A DNA stretch of 64,000 nucleotides from Nitzschia sp. DOCU1 (Eukaryota > Bacillariophyta > Bacillariophyceae > Bacillariales > Bacillariaceae), in NCBI GenBank assembly GCA_951394045.1, contig OX595992.1, positions 2,542,001-2,606,000 on the forward strand. The letters are read 5' to 3'. The notes beneath the pieces are model-generated. The model was not told the origin of the DNA, searched no databases, and worked only from the letters and a program-made list of their open reading frames with translations. Every line of letters starts with the position of its first letter. Positions within the stretch are counted from its first letter, which is position 1. Below are positions 20,601 through 28,557 of this stretch, one piece after another. Both the position numbers and the translations under genes were made by a program.

Positions 20601-21681
20601 CCTTTGGTGGGGCCCTTTCAGCCTTTGGCCTTGGTTCTTGCAGCTTCTCCTTCGGTACTGTTTGATTATCTGGCAAAATCGTATTGGTAGGTGGTTCCTG
20701 GAGAGGAGGAGCCGAAGAAGAAGAAGCATTCGAGGCAGGCCCAATGACTTGAGCCGGTCCGATTCCTTGATGCCGATATACTGGCTTGATGGGGGGAGTT
20801 TTCGCCTTGGCAGCAGCAGCAGCTGCTGCAGCTTGTGCTTGTTGGGAAGCCGGAGGTCCTCGAATATCTGGCCTCAAACTATTACTATTCACCTCACTAG
20901 CCATGCCCACTCCCAAAAATTGAGGCGGCTTTTTCTTGGGCGTTTCCTCGTCCTCGGTCGGAACCGATGCAGAAGGAGGTGGCCTCGTCTCCTGATTCTT
21001 TGGCGGTTCCTTGGACATGGCGGGGGGTTTCGCAGCCCCAGCCGCTGCCTTTTTGGGAGTCTCTGCCTTTTTCTTTTCTGCAGGTTTCGTTTCTGCAACA
21101 GGAGCCGAAGCAACAGGCGTTTCGTCCTTTGCTTTTGCCACTTCCTTGGTATCTTTCTCCTCGTTTTCTTCTGGAACTTCTTTTCTTGGTTCCATCAACT
21201 TTTTCTGCTCCAAAGCTTTGAGTTGATCGTATTCGTCCCGGGTACAATCCGCATAGGCATTCAATTCAATACTGGGGGGCTTGCGGGCCGTAAAACTCTG
21301 AGAGGCTGTAGGTCCTTCCTCTTGGAGTTTGGTTCGTGTGAGCTGTGCTTGCAAGGCACGTTGCGAAACAAAGTAGTTTTGCTTAAAAATAGCATAACGC
21401 TTTTCATCAAAGTCTCCACGTCCATATTTCTCACGCCATTGATCATAGATTTTGCGGACCATGGTATCTTGAAACTGGACATTCAGAGGATTTACTCCCA
21501 TGCCGCGTCGATTATTCATGGCCGTGGTAGACATGTCATCACTCCACATGGGAGAATCGGGTGAGACAAACAATGCCGTCTTACTGCTAGCCATTTGAGT
21601 ATTCAAAGACCAGCAAGACACCTGGGGCATGGTCATGGCCATGGCCAGAAATGCCGCGACGGCAGATGACTTGACAATCAT
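17677..21681 (-). CDS. Secreted low-complexity protein with an I29 cathepsin-propeptide domain
   Basis: A 1334-residue single-exon protein. Residues 1-23 form a signal peptide ending at VSC followed by Trp; an aromatic residue just after the cleavage site is also the diatom plastid-import pattern, so ER export or plastid targeting are both possible. Residues 75-155 match the I29 propeptide inhibitor of papain-like proteases: YDQWREKYGRGDFDEKRYAI, then IELNAYADCTRDEYDQL, equivalent to the ERFNIN-type helix and the N-x-FAD stretch. No protease domain follows. The rest is Pro/Ala/Lys/Glu-rich with repeats: QFxGVGxAS...RxDxRG at least three times, DLDILYELGSLTP against DLELFYQLGSLTP, and EEVLKAEMEAAK against EDILKAEMEAAK. 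A long charged coiled-coil-like stretch (EERAKALEAARLKAEE) precedes them, and the end is strongly basic. It could be a free-standing protease inhibitor fused to a structural protein; that is inference. Confidence 0.8.
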   Translation of the reverse strand: MIVKSSAVAAFLAMAMTMPQVSCWSLNTQMASSKTALFVSPDSPMWSDDMSTTAMNNRRGMGVNPLNVQFQDTMVRKIYDQWREKYGRGDFDEKRYAIFKQNYFVSQRALQAQLTRTKLQEEGPTASQSFTARKPPSIELNAYADCTRDEYDQLKALEQKKLMEPRKEVPEENEEKDTKEVAKAKDETPVASAPVAETKPAEKKKAETPKKAAAGAAKPPAMSKEPPKNQETRPPPSASVPTEDEETPKKKPPQFLGVGMASEVNSNSLRPDIRGPPASQQAQAAAAAAAAKAKTPPIKPVYRHQGIGPAQVIGPASNASSSSAPPLQEPPTNTILPDNQTVPKEKLQEPRPKAERAPPKAPTVASATAPDKKEVEPPKPPATRTKPAGIMSNEERLLDKKPKQFIGVGTASQAKVAPRPAVKYIRPDNRGWETDKTATMFPARTPAHSAPPPPTTPSAVGGDPSQKNESISPDASKEKNVKPLQDQLEDLKKATDQLGAKKGAGAAATVSFKPLTPDGVNTKPPPQFKGVGTASQLPKPVSTPVRADLRGIFPDPTTSFAKRAPAQNVSSPPPPPSSTSPPAVSQQPVADATKAVEPPPRVLRPDQAGGRSALFSFASRQRQENTSLPPPSLPNMNTEVKPETPSALPAAAKGAVAKPPQPPSTSFKPPPMGDGLPPRPDSLPETIKPKAAATTPTKRPVAKTKPPVQPKAPVVESSKPNPKASENVAPTKSSKPTIADSDANARMKNWQKSQAQPVAPTTKEVSAKKTEPTKVDDSTNAKVSSTAKAGQAATKATPSATMKSVAEAKSEPPRAKDTLSAPVTSKEQSAKAGKEIKTPTVDVATAAVEGKAADKPTSKTEPAKEASKKVEKVERPSASVPKVTPSENVDPEKAMTERSQKLWKAGMDIEDAARLVQEERAKALEAARLKAEETQAAQEEAKEAARAKELFQRTLLEKRYQVEKAAQTFQKAAAFVRKLEQEAAQRKELASSEVESVDPVSVTETETPNDMPTEAAVSSPPSPAADPFDGPEADPDLDILYELGSLTPPAIPEAEHDHDLELFYQLGSLTPMTKTRAAVPIKERISETTKPKTVVAAEKSGGASQGGSADDAAARQKEIEDALKADFNAAAWESNPIFVDEKRRQQVEAVFEGKVQVQTRQHAPSVPYYDPFAVDSQPPSKSVPSVEEVLKAEMEAAKSMQAMTSETGGNSIQAPIAASAPLGVGSIEDILKAEMEAAKELKAKSAEADALLSTPPPFSRSGNDAKVEQPDVEPDQSLKAGIDAKLKPEAEVEAERTKSSPKINPPEISKKQRKEQKWNANRKKKNSGERNEKD

Positions 21682-22343
21682 GTTAATGATCTAGGGTTCA
21701 GGGCAATGAGAATTCTCACTAATAGGAGCCCTCGTTATAAACTAACACTGGGGTGCCTCGAATAATAGCAACAATGACAACTACTGAAATGCTTGTCGAG
21801 GTCGGAAAGCACAGCAGCTTCGAAAGATCGGCGTTTCCTTCTCAATCTTCCAATCAAGATGGGTTCTGGCGAGGATGCGGAGATGTCACATCTCATTCAA
21901 ACAACGCGGCACGCCCGGGCCATCAGGTCATCAAAAAGCTCTCCCATCGCATCGTTGAAGAAACCCCAAGATATGTGTGTGTGTCTCACCGTGACAAATC
22001 TGGGCCAATCCGAGAATGGACAGTGACGTCCTTTTAGGCTGACGTACGCGTTATGGGGGGACACACCGTCCGTCCGTCACGCGTTTCTGGCTCGCATCGA
22101 TCCGTAGTCGTAGCAATCAATCGACAACTTGTAGATAGTAGTAGCCAAAGCTTTTGCGGAAGACGCACTATGAAACTGAGTCAAAAGGTAATAAGTTATA
22201 TTCAATAGGAATAATACGCTAGAATAGTTGTGTATCAACAACGCTGCCATTAGGAGTATCCGACTGATTATGCTGCTGCGTACCATGACAGGATGTGGTA
22301 TTCCATCGGAAACGGACCCTCGTCAAATAGTAGACTAGTATTA
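21682..22343. other. Intergenic, promoter of the I29 protein and 3' flank of the acetyltransferase
   Basis: About 660 bp containing the upstream region of the 21681 gene (minus) and the 3' flank of the serine acetyltransferase gene (minus). No gene was recognised; open frames here have no domain. Confidence 0.35.
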
Positions 22344-23969
22344 TTATCCAACTGTCAGACTTCGTCGACTGGTGGGACATTCATATTGACGTTCCAGATA
22401 GGCGACCACGAAATCGATTCGTTCGGGTGTCAACCGCGTATTGTTCGCCAGACTTTTCGCCAAGCACCTTTTGGCAACCTTCCAATGCACATGGCCAACG
22501 TTACGGGTGTCCAATTCAAAAAAGGTAGATCCAATTTCATCAGGAGTACAACCTTCTAAAAGCAAAGCTTTCTTCAGGCCAACAATGGTCAAGGTTCCTG
22601 CGGGCGCCATAAATGACATGCGCACGTACTCGCGAAAGGGATTACAACAGTCTTCGTTGTTGCCTTCCCCGTTTCGTCTAGTAGAAGAAGAATGATGATG
22701 TCGATGTCGAAGTGTCTTGTCCTGCAGCGGTTTCACTGGGGAGAGGAATGGATCTGTGCTGGGCTCTTCTTCCTTTATCTTTGGGGCGGTCTCTTCCGCT
22801 GCTGTTTCATTTCCCAATTTTGACGCGGTCGCCACCGCTGCTGCTAAGAATTCTTCTTCGGTAGAAGATCCCTCTTCATCATCATTGTTATCTTGATGAG
22901 TTTTGGAGGAAGAATCGCTCCCAATACTGCTGGGCTGCCTGGTAGTGGCCGTACTCACAGTGCTAGCACTTTTGTGCAAGAATTTGACATTATCCAAATT
23001 TTCATCTCGGTCTCGTGCCGGATCGGCTTCCAATGCCCGTCCAATGATTTTTGCGGGGGCTCCCACTGCTGTTGCTCCGGCGGGAATACTTTGGAGGACA
23101 ATAGATCCAGCTCCAATTTTCGCTCCCGCGCCCACGTGGATATTGCCCAAAATTTTGGCACCCGCTCCAATCAAAACCCGGGGTCCAATCTTGGGATGAC
23201 GATCCCCGTGATCTTTACCCGTACCCCCCAAGGTAACTTCATGCAATAACGTACAACCATCTCCAACACGAGCCGTTTCTCCAATGACAATACCTGTACC
23301 ATGATCCAACAAGATACCCGCACCAATCGTCGCGGCAGGATGAATATCGACGCCAAAGACGGCCGAGGCTAAACTCTGTAAAAACAAGGCCGTCAAACTT
23401 CGACTCTTGCCTCTCGCCAAAGCTTGGATCCATTTTTGACGTGCCGCACGATGGCATACCAGCGCCGCAAATCCCTTCATAAACAAAACCACTTCCAACA
23501 AGGTATCACAGGCTGGATCCCGATCCAATACGGCCATGACATCTTTTCGAACGGCATCCGACATGCAATGATCCAATTCTTTATCGTTGGGATTCAAGAG
23601 GGCCGTTTTGAAAATATCAAATAGAGAGTTTGGGCAAAATACGGGTGCTTGTTGTGGTTGTGGCGGTTTGTTATTACATGGCGTTTGTAACAATCGAAAG
23701 CAAACCGTCATGGCCACGGCTTCTTCAAAGGAGGATACACCTGGTGCCAATACTGTCCGATTCAACAACATTCGTAGTTCGGGCTCGTCTTCCAAACCCT
23801 CGAGTGCTTCGGCATGTAAGCGTTCCCATAGCCGCTGCGATGAGTGGGGGTCGTCAGGGAGTTCTTGTTCGTCTTCGGCTGATGATGGCGTTGTTCTGCC
23901 CTGTACGGACGACGATAAAGGAGTCGAAACGTTAATGGTGGTGGGAATAGGCGATTGGACTTCTGGCAT
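22344..23969 (-). CDS. Serine O-acetyltransferase with a C-terminal extension
   Basis: Transfers acetyl from acetyl-CoA to L-serine, the committed step of cysteine synthesis. From ATG 23969 (context gaaccATGCC) the protein has 541 residues. An alternative in-frame ATG at 24092 would add 41 residues, which might form a targeting peptide, so the start is uncertain. An N-terminal helical SATase region leads into the left-handed beta-helix, with VDIHPAATIGAGILLDHGTG, GETARVGD, HEVTLGGTGKDHGDRHPKIG (active-site His, Asp and His) and IGAGAKILGNIHVGAGAKIG; bacterial CysE is nearly identical here. After AVGAPAKIIG an acidic linker and about 80 extra residues follow. These include FFELDTRNVGHVHW, which resembles a degenerate EF-hand loop without the final acid. 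Bacterial and plant enzymes usually end shortly after the helix, often with Ile for binding the sulfhydrylase, so this extension is notable. Confidence 0.9.
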   Translation of the reverse strand: MPEVQSPIPTTINVSTPLSSSVQGRTTPSSAEDEQELPDDPHSSQRLWERLHAEALEGLEDEPELRMLLNRTVLAPGVSSFEEAVAMTVCFRLLQTPCNNKPPQPQQAPVFCPNSLFDIFKTALLNPNDKELDHCMSDAVRKDVMAVLDRDPACDTLLEVVLFMKGFAALVCHRAARQKWIQALARGKSRSLTALFLQSLASAVFGVDIHPAATIGAGILLDHGTGIVIGETARVGDGCTLLHEVTLGGTGKDHGDRHPKIGPRVLIGAGAKILGNIHVGAGAKIGAGSIVLQSIPAGATAVGAPAKIIGRALEADPARDRDENLDNVKFLHKSASTVSTATTRQPSSIGSDSSSKTHQDNNDDEEGSSTEEEFLAAAVATASKLGNETAAEETAPKIKEEEPSTDPFLSPVKPLQDKTLRHRHHHSSSTRRNGEGNNEDCCNPFREYVRMSFMAPAGTLTIVGLKKALLLEGCTPDEIGSTFFELDTRNVGHVHWKVAKRCLAKSLANNTRLTPERIDFVVAYLERQYECPTSRRSLTVG

Positions 23970-24092
23970 GGTTCTCAGACGAGTTGTAGGGGTAACAGTA
24001 GAAGCTGTTATGTTCTTGTTGCTTTGTTGTTGAAAGGGTATGAGAATATCTAATGCAGAATGCTTTTTTGTTCGACAAAAGAGGCAAACCAT

Positions 24093-24762
24093 GACCCGCC
24101 AAATCTTGATGGGCGTCGTTCTCGGAAGGGCTCGTGGGTTCGTCGAAGTTCGTGTGTGTGTTGGATCCCCGCCAAGCTTTCGCGGGCCGGTCGGAGGAGG
24201 GACGATGAGAATTCGAGTGAGTCTAACGTTTCTGTGCAAACGAAAGAAGCGAAGGCCACGCCAGTACCAGCGGAGTGGACCCTTAAATAGCTTAAATAAA
24301 TAAGGTGGTGCAGAATCCAATCAATTGAGAGAATGCGAACGCTTGGTTATCGCTGGATATTTCCAATTCCGTTTAGTTGCACAGTATAATATGCTTATGC
24401 AGTCATCACAGTCATCCAACTCCACGATAGCCTTCGGTGGAACAAGTGCCTCAACTACAGAGACACTTTTTAGGTCCCGTACTAATCATACGAAAAGTCA
24501 TGAGGGGCAATTCAATAGTTTCGCTGGATTCAATATGACGAGTTTTTATTTGCAAAGCGTCTATCGCACCATCATCCGTTTTATTGCTTAGCTTCTACCA
24601 TCCACACCACAATTGTCACGACGGCCGAAAACGGACAGAAAACCCTCTCTCTCTTCCGACCTCCCTACCCATATCATACATGCCATAGCGATTGAATACA
24701 TCCACCACTGCAACAATCGCAACAAACCCAAGGAACTGATTAGATTACCAATTTATTATTAT
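24093..24762. promoter_or_regulatory. Divergent promoter region, acetyltransferase / Ser-Arg-rich gene
   Basis: Lies between the upstream start option of the serine acetyltransferase (minus, 24092) and the Ser/Arg-rich gene (plus, 24763). Open frames continue into it from both genes but without convincing coding sequence. No specific motif was recognised. Confidence 0.35.
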
Positions 24763-27234
24763 ATGACTGTCATCATGTCTTCCAGTCTAAGGTCAGGAGA
24801 GACCACAGTTCCCCTAGCCGGTGATGAAGATGCCCCGGTTCGATCTCATGAATTTGATCCGCGATATATTGGAAGTCGTTTGGATTCCCTCGATGAAGCC
24901 TTGATGTTACAAAAGATGCATTCGTCGTCCAGTCTTCCTTCTGATATAAGTGAGGACGAAGACGACGAAGAAGATATTCGACGTGCCATTCGGGTGTCCA
25001 TTTCCAAGAAAGCGACTGCTGCTTATGCTTTCGACAAGAACCATCGAAGCGACACGTTGAATGAGAGCAATCGTACTTCTGGTGGGTCAAAGAATCTATC
25101 ACGAGATGAAGCCAATGTACTCAATGGGAGTGACGGCAGCCTCTTTTGTGATGATAGTCCCATCAAGAAGGGCGGCAGAGCTCAACGGCGTATATCCTAC
25201 AACGACCATGGTGCTTTGGAAATGTTATTTGCAAAGGTTACCAAGCCTGACGTGGCCGCCCCCGTCACAAAGGACAAACCAGCAGCGGAACGACCCTGTC
25301 ATCATGATTTAGTCCGCATCAATGTTGTGGACAAGGAACCAGTCAAGACCAGTATTGTGACAAAGCAGTCGATTGAAGGATCTGCACGAGGAGTGGGATT
25401 GACGGCTACTATTAGTAGCAACAGTAAGGATTTCAGTCATTCACCAAAGGTTCGATCCTTGTCCCGGGAACGACGTCCCAAGGATACATCTGGATTGAGT
25501 TCCAGCAATCACAACAATACCAGTTTTAGTAGTCGAGATCCATTGGGGTCTTCGAGTCATTCTACGGGCCGAGCACGTCGCGGCCGCAAGAATAGTTTAT
25601 TGACGGGAGGATCTGCCCCCGAAGGAGGAAGCTTGTCACCTGTCCCAAGTGCCCCGACCTCTCTCAGAGGGGGGCTGTCTACCAGCCTTCACGGTGCTGT
25701 GGAACCACCTTCACAAGCCAAACTCCGCGGTATCTCACCCGTGGCCATGCGTCGCAAAGTGAGAAACCAAAGTTTGGATGGAAGCAGCATGGACAACAAC
25801 AACAACAAAAGTTTTTCGGGTATTCCCCGACAAAGCAGTCTGGATAGTGGTACTAGTGGCAATGCCGCGGATCGCCGAAAGCAGCTCATGGTAGACATTA
25901 CCGACAGTTCGTTCGATTTGTTTGGAGACCTCCGTACAGCGGCTTCGAGTCGTGGTGATGACATGAATTTGTCGGGCCATTTCAGTACTGGTACTGGAAC
26001 AGGGCGGCGTATGTCTTCGGGTGGAGGCGCGAGCCAACGACGACGCTTGAAACGTGGCGATGGTGCTGGAGACCCATTGGGTTCTTCCAGCTGTCATGGC
26101 CTACCACAACCAACATCATCGGAAAGTCAAGGAGCCCCACGTCGGGCGCGTTCGAGTGAACGTCGTCGCCGCAAGTCCAATGAGAGTGAAAGTAACGTAG
26201 ACGACGATGAGGCGCGCTTCTCCAACACAAGTGGTCCGGAGGACCACGAGGACGACAACGAAAAGTCCAATCAGCAAAACACGCGCAGTCACTCGATAGA
26301 TGGTAGCCGTCGTCGTCGAGTGGCATCTCGAGAACGACGAACTCAGGTTACCCGTCGCAATTCTGGAGATCATCGCTCGGCGCCCCATCGTTCTAATTCC
26401 ATGGATGGTGCCGTTCGCCGACGCCAAACTCGATCAGCGGGAGGACGAGCCGACGTTGTTGTTGATGTCGCTCGCACATTGTATCAACAAGATACTACAA
26501 CAACCGCAAACCCAGCCGACGTGGATGGTAATACCAGGGACGAGGAGGAGAACAACAAGAGCAAGACGGATCTTCCACCCCCTCCGCCTCCTACAGACGA
26601 ACGTTCACCCAAAAACGCAGATGCGGCACCTCGCCGTTCTCGCCGTCATTCGGTTGAGATGCTGGCCCGCCAAGATTCATCGGCTCGTGAACGTTCCGCT
26701 TCGAGAAATCGTCGTCCCCGCAACAAGAGTCACATGGCGACTACTGCTACTAGCGGAAATTCATCTCCCGACGAGCATGAATCCTCTCGCCACGAAAATT
26801 ACCATCATCACTCGCATCATGGTGACCGTAGCCGTTCTCCCAGGCGTCATTCGAGCGGTACGGATGCTGGTCATCAGCACCCCGAAAATCAACAACAACA
26901 CTCGACTCGCGGTACTGAACGTAGCCGCTCTCCCAGGCGTCATTCAAGTGGTCAGGACTCTCACCATCAGCATCACTCCTCATCGACTCATGGAGGGGAC
27001 CGTAGCCGTTCTCCCAAACGCCCCGAAGCGGAAACTGGTATTAGATATAAGGTCCGCCGCAGCAACTCCCAGGATGCTGGACGTCGCCGTGCTCTGGATT
27101 CATCACAACGCACTGGAAGTCGTCGTCAACTCAAGGAAAAGTCGATGTCAAGCAGCAGCTTTCACTATACGGCGGATGATGATAATTGGGATGAAGGAGG
27201 TGCCGCGGATTGGATTAAGTTTGATGGACAGTAA
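24763..27234 (+). CDS. Ser/Arg-rich disordered protein
   Basis: An 823-residue protein (ATG 24763; a second ATG four codons on is equally possible; upstream in-frame codons to 24613 look like leader). No known domain. It is rich in Ser, Arg, Asp and Asn, with many short R-R-x-S/R-x-x-S sites (RRISYNDHG, RRHSVEM, HRSNSMDG, RRNSGD) that fit basophilic-kinase phosphorylation. Near the C-terminus there is an RS-type repeat: RSRSPRRHSSG twice and RSRSPKRPEA once, spaced by His/Gln-rich linkers (DNA about 26820-27025). The last 40 residues are more ordered-looking (FHYTADDDNWDEGGAADWIK). It may be an RNA-processing or scaffold protein, but composition alone cannot establish this. Confidence 0.7.
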   Translation: MTVIMSSSLRSGETTVPLAGDEDAPVRSHEFDPRYIGSRLDSLDEALMLQKMHSSSSLPSDISEDEDDEEDIRRAIRVSISKKATAAYAFDKNHRSDTLNESNRTSGGSKNLSRDEANVLNGSDGSLFCDDSPIKKGGRAQRRISYNDHGALEMLFAKVTKPDVAAPVTKDKPAAERPCHHDLVRINVVDKEPVKTSIVTKQSIEGSARGVGLTATISSNSKDFSHSPKVRSLSRERRPKDTSGLSSSNHNNTSFSSRDPLGSSSHSTGRARRGRKNSLLTGGSAPEGGSLSPVPSAPTSLRGGLSTSLHGAVEPPSQAKLRGISPVAMRRKVRNQSLDGSSMDNNNNKSFSGIPRQSSLDSGTSGNAADRRKQLMVDITDSSFDLFGDLRTAASSRGDDMNLSGHFSTGTGTGRRMSSGGGASQRRRLKRGDGAGDPLGSSSCHGLPQPTSSESQGAPRRARSSERRRRKSNESESNVDDDEARFSNTSGPEDHEDDNEKSNQQNTRSHSIDGSRRRRVASRERRTQVTRRNSGDHRSAPHRSNSMDGAVRRRQTRSAGGRADVVVDVARTLYQQDTTTTANPADVDGNTRDEEENNKSKTDLPPPPPPTDERSPKNADAAPRRSRRHSVEMLARQDSSARERSASRNRRPRNKSHMATTATSGNSSPDEHESSRHENYHHHSHHGDRSRSPRRHSSGTDAGHQHPENQQQHSTRGTERSRSPRRHSSGQDSHHQHHSSSTHGGDRSRSPKRPEAETGIRYKVRRSNSQDAGRRRALDSSQRTGSRRQLKEKSMSSSSFHYTADDDNWDEGGAADWIKFDGQ

Positions 27235-27465
27235 GAACAATATGACCATCCATAATTATATTAGAGGATATCATACCTTATTAACTATCAAAGCAGCGAA
27301 GAGTGCGCGCTATCTTGTGCGAAGCGATTCCTTGACGAAGGAGAGAACGATCTCGCTCAAGTACCTGGCCGGTGCTTGCAGGGCTATAGTAGGAAAAGTT
27401 CAGTTTCAAGCAAAGATACAAAGTTCAAAATTGCCTAGTAGTACATAAGGCGCCGTCAAATAGAG

Positions 27466-27993
27466 TTAACACTTGAGGGGTTTCATCAGCTTGTGCATGA
27501 CCCTGGTGGCCAGTGACTTTGGTTGTTGTTCCGCTGGTAACCCTGAAAGTTTTCGTTTTCGTTCCTTCTCGGCTTGTTTCAGTTCCTGGGACGTGTACCC
27601 AAAAGATGCCAGGATTCGTTTTCTTCGTTCACAACCCACCTTGCTCAACTTGGGTGGCCCCGATGGAACGTTCATGCGCAATTTGTATTTCATGGTGGCC
27701 GGCATGGCATCCCATTGCTTTTGCAAGGCTTGATCGATTTTGACTTGTTGTAGTTTTTCAAATTCTTCGAGCGGCATGGCTTGGAGCTGGGCGAATTCCC
27801 ATCCAATCGCCAAAGCGTTGCTAACGTCTAAGAATTCTTCACCAACAACGCGGTTGTATTCTCGCACTTGGATAGTACCGAAGGATATGGAGGAAGAACG
27901 AGATGTGGTTGTGCATGAAGAACGGTTGGAAAGATCTTCACTCAGCATAGCCGTAGTGGCATCGGATGGTCGGTGAGACACTTTGCAAGTCAT
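27466..27993 (-). CDS. Small REYNR-motif protein
   Basis: A 175-residue protein with the motif SISFGTIQVREYNRVVG (residues about 35-51), a dozen residues, then ALAIGWEF. From memory, diatom genomes hold many proteins with this S-x-SF-x-x-(V/I)-x-(V/I)REY-x-R-x-(V/L)G...GW signature, whose function I do not know. The C-terminal half is helical and basic (KYKLRMNV, KRILASFGYTSQELKQAEKE). ATG 27993 is the only reasonable start. It is convergent with the Ser/Arg-rich gene (230 bp between stops) and divergent from the secreted PD-(D/E)XK-like gene. Confidence 0.7.
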   Translation of the reverse strand: MTCKVSHRPSDATTAMLSEDLSNRSSCTTTSRSSSISFGTIQVREYNRVVGEEFLDVSNALAIGWEFAQLQAMPLEEFEKLQQVKIDQALQKQWDAMPATMKYKLRMNVPSGPPKLSKVGCERRKRILASFGYTSQELKQAEKERKRKLSGLPAEQQPKSLATRVMHKLMKPLKC

Positions 27994-28557
27994 GGTGAAT
28001 GAATGAATATAAGATGGAGTGGGTGGATTTTATGAAAACGTTTGTTTACGATGAGACAAAATCAAATTCTGTACGATCGCAACTACTATCAACTTTTCGC
28101 AATCCCTCGAAGGGACGACGTTTTGGAAAGATTGCGTTTCGTCGTGCCAAAACCGCGCGCTACAGTAGTTTTGGGCAAAGGCGGAAAAAGGGGATTGCTC
28201 GTTCGCTTTACGATCAATTCACGTGCAATTTGTACTGACGCACTTTGGTAGACAATCCCCAAAATGCCGAGTGAAGGAGCGGAACTTCGACGAAGATACG
28301 GCAATGGGTCCAAACTTTACTAGTGAACTGTACTTCTCGAAGGCCTATGGAACGGCAACGATGTTCCGCAGAATGTGTACCTTTTGGGGCTTACGTCTAT
28401 TCATACCTACCTATCGATAGTACAACCTAACCCATTGCATGAAAAAGGGCGCGAAGTTAGATATGCGATAGGATCTCGTTGGTTGGCACGAAAGATCTTT
28501 GTATGCAGGAAGTGCTTTATCCCATCCGACCATAATGGCATCAGACAGGACGATGAT
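27994..28557. promoter_or_regulatory. Divergent promoter region
   Basis: About 560 bp between the REYNR-motif gene (minus) and the secreted PD-(D/E)XK-like gene (plus). Nothing recognisable; the small open frames do not look coding. Confidence 0.35.

Noticed and set aside
18441..21564. Long plus-strand open frames (up to 308 residues) opposite the I29-domain gene
   Set aside because: Antisense shadows of a Pro/Ala/Lys-rich coding sequence; composition is unnatural (runs of Arg/Leu/Trp).
26300..27448. A 382-codon plus-strand frame overlapping the Ser/Arg-rich gene
   Set aside because: It is a frame shadow of the repetitive Arg/Ser codons; translation lacks structure and has no start context.
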